From: Pseudomonas sp. S04
GTDB lineage: Bacteria; Pseudomonadota; Gammaproteobacteria; Pseudomonadales; Pseudomonadaceae
Assembly: GCF_009834545.1 (NCBI RefSeq)
Contig: NZ_CP019427.1
Span: 5,949,001-6,013,000 of the forward strand
Length of the DNA stretch: 64,000 bases
Reading direction: 5' to 3'
Positions 1-7,876 of the stretch are shown here, piece by piece; the first letter of the stretch is position 1, and each line of letters begins with the position of its first letter. The notes under the pieces were generated by a model. That model did not search any database and was not told the DNA's origin. It saw only the letters and a list, made by a program, of their open reading frames with translations. A program made the position numbers and the translations under genes.

Positions 1-16
1 CAAGGGATCTACGTCG

Positions 17-39
17 TTCAGGGAGCCAGGCTCCCTGAA
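17..39 (-). terminator. Hairpin downstream of kauB
   Basis: A perfect inverted repeat with 11-bp arms (TTCAGGGAGCC) around a single central base lies just past the kauB stop codon. It is probably the transcript end of kauB. It lacks a long U-tract, so termination efficiency is uncertain. Confidence 0.5.
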
Positions 40-43
40 AGGC

Positions 44-1537
44 TTACAGCTTGATCCAGGTCGCCTTCAGCTCGGTGTACTTGTCGAACGCGTGCAGCGA
101 CTTGTCACGGCCGTTGCCCGATTGCTTGAATCCGCCGAACGGTGCGGTCATGTCGCCGCCATCGTACTGGTTGACCCACACGCTACCGGCGCGCAGTGCC
201 TTGGCGGTCAGGTGAGCCTTGGAAATGTCCTTGGTCCATACCGCTGCGGCCAGGCCATACGGCGTGTCGTTGGCGATCTGGATAGCCTCCTCGGCGGTAT
301 CAAAGGTGATGACCGACAGTACCGGGCCGAAGATTTCTTCCTGGGCAATCTTCATGGCATTGCTCACGCCGTCGAAAATCGTCGGCTCCACGTAGGTGCC
401 ACCGGTTTCCTCGAGGATGCGCTTGCCGCCCGCCACCAGCTTGGCGCCGTCGGTATGCCCAGACTCGATGTACGACAGCACGGTGTTCATTTGCTGGGTA
501 TCGACCAACGCACCCACGGTGGTAGACGGGTCCAGCGGGTTGCCTGGCTTCCAGGTTTTCAGGGCCTCGATCACCAGTGGCAGGAACTTGTCCTTGATCG
601 AACGCTCGACCAGCAGGCGTGAACCGGCGGTGCAGACTTCGCCCTGGTTGAAGGCAATTGCGCCAGCAGCGGATTCGGCGGCGGCCTGCAGGTCCGGCGC
701 ATCGGCAAACACGATGTTCGGGCTCTTGCCGCCGGCTTCCAGCCAGACGCGCTTCATGTTCGACTCGCCGGAGTAGATCATCAGTTGCTTGGCGATCTTG
801 GTCGAACCGGTGAACACCAGGGTATCGACATCCATGTGCAGGGCCAGGGCCTTGCCCACGGTGTGGCCGTAGCCTGGCAGTACGTTGAGCACGCCTTTGG
901 GGATACCGGCCTCGACGGCCAGGGCCGCGATGCGGATGGCGGTCAGCGGGGATTTTTCGGACGGCTTGAGGATCACCGAGTTACCGGTGGACAGCGCAGG
1001 ACCGAGTTTCCAGCACGCCATCATCAGCGGGAAGTTCCACGGCACGATAGCGCCCACCACGCCCACAGGCTCACGGGTCACCAGGCCCAGTTGATCATGA
1101 GGGGTCGCGGCCACTTCATCGTAGATCTTGTCGATCGCTTCACCGCTCCAGCTCAGCGCCTGGGCGGCACCAGGAACGTCGATGTCCAGGGAGTCGCTGA
1201 TCGGCTTACCCATGTCCAGGGTTTCCAGCAGGGCCAGTTCCTGGGCATTTTGCTTGAGCAGGCCGGCGAAGCGGATCATCACGGCCTTGCGCTTGGCCGG
1301 GGCCAGGCGAGACCAGACACCGGAATTGAACGTGGCGCGGGCATTGTCCACGGCGCGCTGGGCGTCGGCGGCATCACAGCTGGCAATCTTGCCCAGCAGA
1401 CGGCCATCGACCGGGCTGATGCACTCGAAGGTCTCGCCGGAGACCGCATCGGTGTATTCGCCATTGATGTAGGCGCGGCCTTCGATTTTCAGGTCGCGGG
1501 CACGTTGTTCCCAGTCGGCACGAGTCAGGGTGGTCAT
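44..1537 (-). CDS. kauB: Aldehyde dehydrogenase KauB/PuuC-type (gamma-glutamyl- or guanidino-butyraldehyde dehydrogenase)
   Basis: This 497-residue NAD(P)-dependent aldehyde dehydrogenase has the usual family length. Visible motifs are the PWNFP cofactor loop near residues 166-170, the general base Glu267 in LEAGGKSPN, and the nucleophile Cys302 in QGEVCTAG. The family oxidises aminoaldehydes from polyamine, arginine or lysine breakdown to the acids. In P. aeruginosa the gene at this place beside rpmG-rpmB is kauB/pauC, which is the reason for the symbol. It is divergent from a small cupin gene, and the 225-bp space between them holds a palindrome that could be an operator. The start follows an AGGAGG-like ribosome site. 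The exact aldehyde substrate cannot be read from the sequence. Confidence 0.9.
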   Translation of the reverse strand: MTTLTRADWEQRARDLKIEGRAYINGEYTDAVSGETFECISPVDGRLLGKIASCDAADAQRAVDNARATFNSGVWSRLAPAKRKAVMIRFAGLLKQNAQELALLETLDMGKPISDSLDIDVPGAAQALSWSGEAIDKIYDEVAATPHDQLGLVTREPVGVVGAIVPWNFPLMMACWKLGPALSTGNSVILKPSEKSPLTAIRIAALAVEAGIPKGVLNVLPGYGHTVGKALALHMDVDTLVFTGSTKIAKQLMIYSGESNMKRVWLEAGGKSPNIVFADAPDLQAAAESAAGAIAFNQGEVCTAGSRLLVERSIKDKFLPLVIEALKTWKPGNPLDPSTTVGALVDTQQMNTVLSYIESGHTDGAKLVAGGKRILEETGGTYVEPTIFDGVSNAMKIAQEEIFGPVLSVITFDTAEEAIQIANDTPYGLAAAVWTKDISKAHLTAKALRAGSVWVNQYDGGDMTAPFGGFKQSGNGRDKSLHAFDKYTELKATWIKL

Positions 1538-1702
1538 ACGAGTGTCCTCCTCTTATTGAATACGACACCCGCGTTCTTCGCGGGCGCTGTCAGGAATTCT
1601 GCCCGGCCAGCCTTGCAATCGGCCCTAGGCACCCGCCACCCTAAACCAGCCACACCTCAAGTTTCAATATATTTGACACAAGGCCGGCAAACGACCTTGC
1701 GA

Positions 1703-1720
1703 TGTTCATTTTAATAAACA
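1703..1720. promoter_or_regulatory. Near-perfect 18-bp palindrome, possible operator between kauB and the cupin gene
   Basis: The sequence TGTTCATTTTAATAAACA has TGTT/AACA ends and ATT/AAT inner arms; only one base pair of the palindrome is mismatched. It is AT-rich inside a GC-rich divergent intergenic region, 43 bp before the cupin start. It could bind a dimeric repressor controlling one or both genes. No regulator gene lies adjacent. Confidence 0.4.
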
Positions 1721-1762
1721 TAGACTCGGGGCTTTCCAAGCAAACACGGGGGGATTACCAGA

Positions 1763-2125
1763 ATGAGCATCCAGGACATCGTCGATTTCAGCCAGGCCGG
1801 CACCGCCGCCGAACGCTACCGCCCGGACGCGGCCAAAATTCTCAAGGGCGACCCTGAGCAGACCGTCTACAACCACTACAACAGCCCGTGCGGCCAGCTC
1901 AATGCCGGGGTCTGGGAAGGCGCAGTCGGTCAGTGGACGGTGAATTTCACCGAACACGAATACTGCGAAATCGTCCAAGGGGTTTCGGTGTTGCGCGACA
2001 CCGACGGCAATGCCAAGACCCTGCGCACCGGTGACCGATTTGTCATCCCGGCCGGGTTCCGTGGCACCTGGGAAGTCCTGGAAACGTGCCGAAAGATCTA
2101 CGTGGCGTTTGAACAAAAGCCATAA
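1763..2125 (+). CDS. Small cupin-fold protein (cupin_3 / DUF861 type)
   Basis: This 120-residue single-domain protein resembles the cupin_3 (ethanolamine-utilisation-like, DUF861) family. The central part has the two short beta motifs of that family: VNFTEHEYCEIVQGVSV, and GDRFVIPAGFRGTWEV further on. No DNA-binding domain is present, unlike the XRE-cupin regulators such as PuuR that control some polyamine genes. It is transcribed away from kauB, and a link to aminoaldehyde metabolism is only suggested by position. The true ligand or reaction is unknown. A degenerate terminator-like hairpin follows about 60 bp downstream. Confidence 0.75.
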   Translation: MSIQDIVDFSQAGTAAERYRPDAAKILKGDPEQTVYNHYNSPCGQLNAGVWEGAVGQWTVNFTEHEYCEIVQGVSVLRDTDGNAKTLRTGDRFVIPAGFRGTWEVLETCRKIYVAFEQKP

Positions 2126-2186
2126 ATAAATACCGCATAACGGGTCATGGCCGGGAGGAGGATCGAGCCGTCCCCAGGGACACATG

Positions 2187-2219
2187 AAAAGGCTTGCATC
2201 TCGCGATACCGGCCTTTCC
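2187..2219 (+). repeat. Diverged copy of the rpmG terminator hairpin
   Basis: This 33-nt element matches the terminator at 2521-2553 at 26 of 33 positions when aligned without gaps, including the AAAAGGC start, the GCGATAC centre and the GGCCTTT end. It follows the cupin stop and can still form an imperfect hairpin, so it may be a weak terminator for the cupin gene. Together the two copies bracket the 72-residue gene at 2274. Confidence 0.6.
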
Positions 2220-2273
2220 AACAGGAGCGCACAGGACGTGCCTCAATCCAGACCTACAACGCAAGGAGGCAAC

Positions 2274-2492
2274 ATGCCAGATACTCCAGACTCATGCGAC
2301 GTCACCATCGCTGAGTACACCATCGGCCAGACCTACACCCTTCAGTTGCTCGAGGAAGTGCGAGCCCTGGCCAATGGCGCACCGGTGCGGGTCACCGGCC
2401 CTCGCCATGCATCAGACCGCAAGCGAGTCCCGCGACGGATCAGCCTGCTGACCAATGCCGACAATGTCATCGTCAGCATTCAGTGCGGTTGA
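2274..2492 (+). CDS. Small hypothetical protein, 72 residues
   Basis: The ATG at 2274 is preceded by a strong ribosome site, AAGGAGG at 2263-2269, which decides this start over longer in-frame extensions. The product is small, with no signal peptide or membrane segment. Its middle reads YTLQLLEEVRALANGAPVRV and a basic RKRVPRR stretch follows. I do not recognise a family. It lies between the cupin gene and the convergent rpmG gene and is flanked by two related hairpins. Its function is unknown; it could be a conserved small Pseudomonas protein or a recently inserted reading frame. Confidence 0.6.
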   Translation: MPDTPDSCDVTIAEYTIGQTYTLQLLEEVRALANGAPVRVTGPRHASDRKRVPRRISLLTNADNVIVSIQCG

Positions 2493-2520
2493 GCAACTGA
2501 AGCTTTTCCCAGGCCCACAA

Positions 2521-2553
2521 AAAAGGCCCGTATCTTGCGATACGGGCCTTTTT
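2521..2553. terminator. Bidirectional intrinsic terminator between the 72-aa gene and rpmG
   Basis: AAAAGGCCCGTATC and its exact complement form a 14-bp stem around a TTGC loop. A-runs and T-runs flank it, so it can terminate on both strands. It sits between two convergent genes. Confidence 0.9.
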
Positions 2554-2572
2554 CTCAAGAGGGAAAAATCAA

Positions 2573-2728
2573 TTACTTGATTTTGCCTTCCTTGTAGATC
2601 ACGTGCTTGCGAACAACCGGATCAAATTTCTTGATCTCGATTTTGTCCGGAGTAGTGCGCTTGTTCTTGTCGGTAGTGTAGAAGTGACCAGTACCGGCGC
2701 TCGAAATCAAACGAATCAATTCACGCAT
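2573..2728 (-). CDS. rpmG: Large ribosomal subunit protein bL33
   Basis: Translation gives a 51-residue protein beginning [20 protein letters not shown], which is typical bL33. It is a component of the 50S subunit near the E site. The sequence has no cysteines, so it is the zinc-free (C-minus) type. It lies 11 bp downstream of rpmB on the same strand, the conserved rpmB-rpmG operon of proteobacteria, and ends at a strong bidirectional terminator. Confidence 0.97.
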   Translation of the reverse strand: MRELIRLISSAGTGHFYTTDKNKRTTPDKIEIKKFDPVVRKHVIYKEGKIK

Positions 2729-2739
2729 GATTAGCTCCC

Positions 2740-2973
2740 TTAGATCTTGCCAGCTTTGCGGATTTCGGCCAGCACGACAGTGATGCCACGCTTGTCGATG
2801 ATACGCATGCCTTTGGCAGATACGCGCAGACGCACGAAACGTTTCTCTTCTTCAACCCAGAAGCGATGATGCTGCAGGTTCGGCAGGAAACGACGACGGG
2901 TTTTGTTGTTTGCGTGGGAAATGTTATTCCCAGTCACCGGACCCTTACCGGTAACTTGACATACTCTCGACAT
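2740..2973 (-). CDS. rpmB: Large ribosomal subunit protein bL28
   Basis: This 77-residue protein starts [20 protein letters not shown], the conserved bL28 N-terminus. It is a basic 50S ribosomal protein of the usual length. It is the first gene of the rpmB-rpmG operon. A candidate sigma-70 promoter lies about 150 bp upstream, giving a long leader that could allow autoregulation, although that is inferred only. Confidence 0.97.
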   Translation of the reverse strand: MSRVCQVTGKGPVTGNNISHANNKTRRRFLPNLQHHRFWVEEEKRFVRLRVSAKGMRIIDKRGITVVLAEIRKAGKI

Positions 2974-3453
2974 GCCTCAGCCCTCTAAAACCACATGCCC
3001 AACCCGGCATGGGTTGGCCGCTTAATCTCTCAGTCATTTGGCGCCAGGCGCCGCGTTTCTTTAGAGGTCTTACCGGCTACACCTACAGTGAAGGAACCGG
3101 GCCCCTAGAAAAGAGCGCTGCTTTATACCAGAAAGACCCCATAGCAACAACTATTGGTGTGAAGAGAGTTTTCAAAAACCCCGGAATTACGGCGCCAGAC
3201 GCCTTGGATAAAGGCTATCGATGGTAGCGACCGCTCGTCGCAGAGCATCGCCCTGCTCCCCCATATGGAGGGTACCGGCACGCCACCTTACGCTAATTCG
3301 CTGCGCCCGAAGCGCAATAAACAGCGAAAATACGTACCGTCGAGCAGGACACAAAACAAAAAGGGGATAGTCATTTGCCGGGCAGGCCACTAGGGTAAGC
3401 CTTTTCCAGACTGCACTCGCAGATGGGCCTTCGATCTGCAAAGGAATCCACAC
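2974..3453. other. Non-coding gap between rpmB and the peptide-binding protein gene
   Basis: This 480-bp divergent intergenic region has no convincing gene. It holds the rpmB promoter and leader on the minus strand, a GC-rich palindromic stretch near 3040-3055 (GGCGCC repeated), and the upstream region of the substrate-binding protein gene. Short open frames here have no family resemblance or good ribosome sites. Confidence 0.6.
3122..3150 (-). promoter_or_regulatory. Candidate sigma-70 promoter of rpmB-rpmG
   Basis: On the minus strand TTGTTG (3150-3145) and TATAAA (3127-3122) are separated by exactly 17 bp. The spacing and hexamers fit a strong housekeeping promoter, as expected for ribosomal protein genes. 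It predicts a leader of roughly 140 nt before rpmB. Confidence 0.6.
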
Positions 3454-5037
3454 ATGCGCCTCGCTGCCCTACCGCTGTTGCTTGCCCCACTCTTGCTGAG
3501 CCCTTTGGCCCAGGCTGCCGCCCTGAGCGTCTGCACCGAGGCCAGCCCGGAAGGGTTCGATGTCGTTCAATACAACTCGCTGACCACCACCAACGCCTCG
3601 GCCGACGTGTTGATGAATAGCCTGGTGGACTTTGACACCGCCAGTGGCAAGGTCGTGCCGAGCCTGGCCGATAGCTGGGAAGTCTCGGCCGACGGCCTGA
3701 CCTATGTCTTCAGGCTGCGCCCGGAGGTGAAGTTCCATCGCACCGAGTACTTCACCCCGACGCGTACCTTGACCGCCGAAGACGTGAAGTTCAGCTTCGA
3801 CCGTATGCTGGACCCCGCGCAGCCATGGCACAAAATCGCCCAGAGTGGCTTCCCGCACGCCCAATCCATGCAGTTGCCTGCGCTGATCAAGAAAATCGAC
3901 GCACTCGACCCGCTGACCATTCGTTTCACCCTTGACCACCCCGACTCGACCTTCCTCGCCACGCTGAGCATGGGTTTCGCCTCGATCTACTCGGCTGAAT
4001 ACGCCGATCAGTTGCTCAAGGCTGGCACACCCGAGAAACTCAATAACCAGCCGATCGGCACCGGGCCGTTCATTTTCGGGCGCTTCCAAAAAGACGCATC
4101 GATCCGCTACAAGGCCAACCGCGACTACTTCGCCGGCAAGCCCGCGATCGACACCCTGGTGTTCGCCATCACCCCGGACGCCAACGTGCGCCTGCAGAAG
4201 CTGCGGCGCAACGAGTGCCAGATCGCCCTGTCGCCCAAGCCGCTGGACGTCCAGGCTGCCGCCAAGGAGCCGAACCTCAAGATCGAGAGCACGCCGGCCT
4301 TCATGACCGCCTTCGTCGCCATCAATAGCCAGCATCCGCCGCTGGACAAACCGGAGGTGCGCCAGGCGATCAATCTGGCCTTCGACAAGGCCAGCTACCT
4401 CAAGGCCGTGTTCGAGGACACCGCCCAAGCCGCCAACGGCCCTTACCCGCCCAACACCTGGAGCTATGCCAAGGACCTGCCGGGCTACCCGAAGGACCTC
4501 ACCAAGGCCCGCGCGCTGATGGCCAAGGCAGGACTCAAGGACGGCTTCAAGACCACGATCTGGACCCGCCCTTCCGGCAGCCTGCTCAACCCCAACCCAA
4601 GCCTGGGCGCTCAATTATTGCAGGCTGACCTGGCGGAAATAGGGATTCAGGCAGAAATACGCGTGATCGAATGGGGCGAACTGATTCGTCGGGCCAAAGC
4701 CGGCGAGCACGACCTGCTGTTCATGGGCTGGGCCGGTGACAACGGCGATCCAGACAACTTCCTGACCCCGCAATTCTCCTGCGCGGGCGTGAAGTCCGGG
4801 ACCAACTTCGCACGATACTGCGATCAAGGCCTGGACAAGCTGATCAACGCCGGCAAGACCACCACCGAGCAGGGCGTGCGCACCAAGCTCTACGAACAGG
4901 CCCAGGGGCAGATCCAGCAGCAGGCGCTGTGGCTACCCCTGGCCCACCCGACCGCCTATGCCCTGACCCGCAAGGATGTCCAGGGTTACTCGGTCAGCCC
5001 GTTCGGCCGCCAGGACTTCTCGAAAATCAAACCGTAG
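3454..5037 (+). CDS. Periplasmic peptide ABC transporter substrate-binding protein (DppA/SBP_bac_5 family)
   Basis: This 527-residue protein has an N-terminal signal peptide (hydrophobic residues about 4-20, cleavage after AQA). The mature part matches family-5 solute-binding proteins for di- and oligopeptides: LADSWEVSADGLTYVFRLRP near residue 75 and the tail of SBP_bac_5 proteins rich in GWAGDNGDPDNF. It would capture peptides in the periplasm for an ABC importer. No permease or ATPase gene lies beside it, so it must work with a transporter encoded elsewhere; P. aeruginosa has several such orphan dpp binding proteins, one of them at this locus. Ligand specificity cannot be deduced. Confidence 0.9.
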   Translation: MRLAALPLLLAPLLLSPLAQAAALSVCTEASPEGFDVVQYNSLTTTNASADVLMNSLVDFDTASGKVVPSLADSWEVSADGLTYVFRLRPEVKFHRTEYFTPTRTLTAEDVKFSFDRMLDPAQPWHKIAQSGFPHAQSMQLPALIKKIDALDPLTIRFTLDHPDSTFLATLSMGFASIYSAEYADQLLKAGTPEKLNNQPIGTGPFIFGRFQKDASIRYKANRDYFAGKPAIDTLVFAITPDANVRLQKLRRNECQIALSPKPLDVQAAAKEPNLKIESTPAFMTAFVAINSQHPPLDKPEVRQAINLAFDKASYLKAVFEDTAQAANGPYPPNTWSYAKDLPGYPKDLTKARALMAKAGLKDGFKTTIWTRPSGSLLNPNPSLGAQLLQADLAEIGIQAEIRVIEWGELIRRAKAGEHDLLFMGWAGDNGDPDNFLTPQFSCAGVKSGTNFARYCDQGLDKLINAGKTTTEQGVRTKLYEQAQGQIQQQALWLPLAHPTAYALTRKDVQGYSVSPFGRQDFSKIKP

Positions 5038-5104
5038 GAGCAGCCGGGCGGCACTCCGCTTGTTCGCGAATTTAGTTTATCGCGAGCAAGCTTTGCTCCT
5101 GCAT
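5034..5104. repeat. REP-like inverted repeat
   Basis: GTAGGAGCA at the left is answered by TGCTCCTGC at the right, with a second inner palindrome CGCGAA/TCGCGA. This is the general shape of Pseudomonas REP pairs. It lies between convergent genes and may also help termination. Confidence 0.55.
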
Positions 5105-5132
5105 GGCCATGGATGGGGGGCGCATTCGGCAC

Positions 5133-5807
5133 CTAGATCCACCCATACTCGGCCATCGACAACGGATCACCATCACCCACGATGAAATGGTCGAGCACCC
5201 GCACATCGACCAACTCCATCGTCTCCTGCAAACGCTTGGTCAGCACCCGGTCGGCCGGGCTCGGCTCGGCGTTTCCCGAGGGGTGGTTGTGACACAGGAT
5301 CAACGCCGCCGCGTTGTGCGCCAGGGCGCGCTTGACCACCTGGCGCGGATGCACGCTAGTGGTGTCGATCGAGCCGCGAAAGAGGATTTCGAATGCCAGG
5401 ACCCGATGCCGGGAATCGAGGAACAGGCAGGCAAACACTTCATGGGGCTCATGCCGCAGCATGGCCTTGAGGTAGTTGCGCACCTCGATCGGACTCTTGA
5501 GTACGGATGCCTGGCGCAGGTGCTCGGCCAAATGCCGACGCGCCATCTCCAGCACCGCCTGCAACTGGGCGAATTTCGCCGGCCCCAGCCCCAACTGGCC
5601 GACAAACGTTTGCTGGTCCGCCTCCAGCAAGTTACGCAAGCCGCCAAACTGCTGCAGCAAGTGCCTGGCCAGGTCCACCGCGCTTTTCCCGGCGACCCCG
5701 GTGCGCAGAAAGATCGCCAGCAATTCGGCATCGGACAGACTCGCCGGCCCCAGCCCCAGAAGTTTCTCCCGCGGCCGCTCTGTCGTCGGCCAATCTCGAA
5801 TGCTCAT
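5133..5807 (-). CDS. radC: DNA repair protein RadC (JAB/MPN domain)
   Basis: The real start is the ATG at 5807, after a GGGAGGT ribosome site; the open frame continues upstream by chance. The 224-residue product has the N-terminal helix-hairpin-helix-like part (residues about 1-100) and a C-terminal JAMM metal site H173-x-H175-PSG with Asp186, typical of RadC. The biochemical role is still unsettled, and the historic DNA-repair label is doubtful. The gene is divergent from coaBC, with 135 bp between them, the same arrangement as in many gammaproteobacteria. Confidence 0.93.
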   Translation of the reverse strand: MSIRDWPTTERPREKLLGLGPASLSDAELLAIFLRTGVAGKSAVDLARHLLQQFGGLRNLLEADQQTFVGQLGLGPAKFAQLQAVLEMARRHLAEHLRQASVLKSPIEVRNYLKAMLRHEPHEVFACLFLDSRHRVLAFEILFRGSIDTTSVHPRQVVKRALAHNAAALILCHNHPSGNAEPSPADRVLTKRLQETMELVDVRVLDHFIVGDGDPLSMAEYGWI

Positions 5808-5942
5808 AGCACCTCCCTGTCGATGGGCGCCGCTGTTCCCTAGCGGTCGCTGTGATATCGTAGCCCATCTTTTTTGCGGGCGATTGTTCCCTGGGGAGGG
5901 GGTTTCGCCACGTATGTCACCAACGAATTGAAAGGCAGACCT

Positions 5943-7151
5943 ATGCAGCGGCTGTATCGGAAACGCATCGTTCTGGGCGTCGGCGGCGGCATTGCTGCCT
6001 ACAAGAGCGCCGAACTGGTTCGCCGCCTGATCGACCAGGGCGCCGAAGTGCGCGTGGTCATGACCCGCGGCGGCAGCGAGTTCATCACCCCGCTGACCAT
6101 GCAGGCCCTCTCCGGGCACCCGGTGCACCTGGACCTGCTGGACCCTGCGGCCGAAGCCGCGATGGGCCACATCGAGCTCGCCAAGTGGGCTGACCTGGTG
6201 CTGATCGCCCCCGCCACGGCGGACCTGATCGCCCGTCTGGCCCAAGGCATCGCCAACGACCTGCTGACCACCCTGGTGTTGGCCACCGACGCCACCGTGG
6301 CTCTGGCGCCGGCCATGAACCAGGCGATGTGGCGCGACCCGGCCACCCAGGCCAATACCCAGTTGCTTGAAAGCCGCGGCTTCAAGGTCTTCGGCCCGGC
6401 CTCGGGCAGCCAGGCCTGCGGCGACGTCGGCATGGGCCGCATGATGGAGGCCGATGACCTGGCCCAGTGCGCCGCCGATTGCTTCCAGCGCCAGGCGCTG
6501 ACCGGTCGGCACGTGCTGATCACTGCCGGTCCGACCCAGGAAAACATTGACCCGGTGCGCTACATCACCAACCACAGCTCCGGAAAAATGGGCTTTGCCC
6601 TGGCCGAAGCTGCGGTGGAAGCCGGCGCCCGTGTGACCCTGATCACCGGCCCCGTGCACCTGCCGACTCCGGACCGGGTGACGCGCATCGACGTGGTCAG
6701 TGCCCGCGACATGCTGGCCGCCTGCGAGGCCGCTATCCCTTGCGACCTGTTCATCGCGTCTGCTGCGGTTGCGGACTACCGGCCGGAAGTCGTCGCCCCG
6801 CAAAAACTCAAGAAAGACCCTACAACTGGCGACGGCTTCGTCCTGCAAATGGTCCGTAACCCTGACATTCTGGCCACCATTGCCACCCGACCTGATCGTC
6901 CGTTCAGCGTCGGATTCGCCGCCGAAACCGAACACCTGCTCGATTACGCCGCACGCAAGCTCAAGGACAAGAACCTCGACCTGATCGTCGCCAACGACGT
7001 GGCCAACCCCAGCATTGGCTTCAACAGCGAGGAAAACGCCTGCAGCGTGATCGACCGTGAGTTGCACGCCACCCTTTTTGCCCAGACCAGCAAGGGCAAG
7101 ATTGCCCGCCAGCTGATCACTTTTATCGCCGAACGTCTGAACCAGGTTTAA
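5943..7151 (+). CDS. coaBC: Bifunctional phosphopantothenoylcysteine decarboxylase / phosphopantothenate-cysteine ligase
   Basis: From the ATG at 5943 the protein has 402 residues and begins [20 protein letters not shown], the normal start of CoaBC (Dfp). The N-terminal half is the FMN decarboxylase (CoaC), with PAMNQAMW and the Cys motif [15 protein letters not shown] near residues 153-167. The C-terminal half is the CTP-dependent ligase (CoaB), with [18 protein letters not shown]. It makes 4'-phosphopantetheine for coenzyme A in the cytosol. dut starts 5 bp after it, so the two are co-transcribed, as in E. coli. Confidence 0.97.
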   Translation: MQRLYRKRIVLGVGGGIAAYKSAELVRRLIDQGAEVRVVMTRGGSEFITPLTMQALSGHPVHLDLLDPAAEAAMGHIELAKWADLVLIAPATADLIARLAQGIANDLLTTLVLATDATVALAPAMNQAMWRDPATQANTQLLESRGFKVFGPASGSQACGDVGMGRMMEADDLAQCAADCFQRQALTGRHVLITAGPTQENIDPVRYITNHSSGKMGFALAEAAVEAGARVTLITGPVHLPTPDRVTRIDVVSARDMLAACEAAIPCDLFIASAAVADYRPEVVAPQKLKKDPTTGDGFVLQMVRNPDILATIATRPDRPFSVGFAAETEHLLDYAARKLKDKNLDLIVANDVANPSIGFNSEENACSVIDRELHATLFAQTSKGKIARQLITFIAERLNQV

Positions 7152-7156
7152 TTCGT

Positions 7157-7612
7157 ATGCACGCTTTGCAAGCCAAGATCCTCGACCCACGCATCGGCAG
7201 CGAATTTCCGCTGCCCCAGTACGCCACTCCCGGTTCCGCCGGCCTTGACCTGCGGGCGATGCTGGAACAGGACACCGTCATCAAGCCGGGAGAAACCCTG
7301 CTGATCCCTACTGGCCTGTCGGTATACATCGGCGATCCGGGCCTGGCCGCGTTGATCCTGCCGCGCTCGGGCCTGGGCCACAAACATGGCATCGTGCTGG
7401 GTAATCTGGTCGGTCTGATCGATTCCGATTACCAGGGGCCACTGATGGTGTCCTGCTGGAACCGTGGCCAGACCGACTTCAACATTGTGGTGGGTGAGCG
7501 GCTGGCCCAGTTGGTGCTGGTACCGGTGGTGCAGGCGCACTTCGATCTGGTTGAAGAGTTCGTTGAAACCGAACGCGGCACCGGTGGTTTCGGCCATTCC
7601 GGCAGCCACTGA
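7157..7612 (+). CDS. dut: Deoxyuridine 5'-triphosphate nucleotidohydrolase (dUTPase)
   Basis: This 151-residue trimeric dUTPase has all five conserved motifs in order: [39 protein letters not shown] and the C-terminal [10 protein letters not shown] flap. It hydrolyses dUTP to dUMP and pyrophosphate, keeping uracil out of DNA and feeding dTMP synthesis. It is the second gene of the coaBC-dut unit. A pair of inverted repeats follows before algC. Confidence 0.98.
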   Translation: MHALQAKILDPRIGSEFPLPQYATPGSAGLDLRAMLEQDTVIKPGETLLIPTGLSVYIGDPGLAALILPRSGLGHKHGIVLGNLVGLIDSDYQGPLMVSCWNRGQTDFNIVVGERLAQLVLVPVVQAHFDLVEEFVETERGTGGFGHSGSH

Positions 7613-7618
7613 TAACAC

Positions 7619-7655
7619 CAGTGCCAGGACCGGGCGCTCTGCACGGCCCTGGCAC
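7619..7655 (+). terminator. Long inverted repeat after dut
   Basis: AGTGCCAGG is answered by CCTGGCACT across a 19-nt loop that can pair further. It begins just after the dut stop, so it may stop dut transcription, but no T-run follows. A second repeat sharing the same AGTGCCA/TGGCACT core lies at 7735-7771. Confidence 0.45.
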
Positions 7656-7734
7656 TACGCTTTGCATTTCAGGATGAACCTTGCACAGACGCCAACTGCA
7701 GGATCTGGCGAGCGAATTCAAGACAACAGTCGAC

Positions 7735-7771
7735 TGCACAAGTGCCAGCCCCATGGCATGGCACTTGTGCA
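7735..7771. repeat. 13-bp-arm inverted repeat upstream of algC
   Basis: TGCACAAGTGCCA and its exact complement TGGCACTTGTGCA flank 11 bases that include GGCATGG. It lies about 105 bp before the algC start. It could be a structured leader element or a protein-binding site. I recognise no known operator. Confidence 0.6.
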
Positions 7772-7876
7772 CCACGAACTCTGTACCGAAAACGCCGTCA
7801 AAGCCTTCAGTTTGAACCCGTCGACGAACCTCTCGTCGGCCCGTCCAGCAACCTTTGAGTTGGAGCAACCCCAGTG

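Noticed and set aside
3009..3227. 72-residue open frame in the rpmB upstream gap
   Set aside because: No ribosome site or family resemblance, and it overlaps the rpmB promoter and leader on the other strand.
5808..7190. N-terminal extension of the radC open frame to 685 residues
   Set aside because: The extension runs antisense to coaBC; the RadC start at 5807 has a ribosome site and matches the family length.
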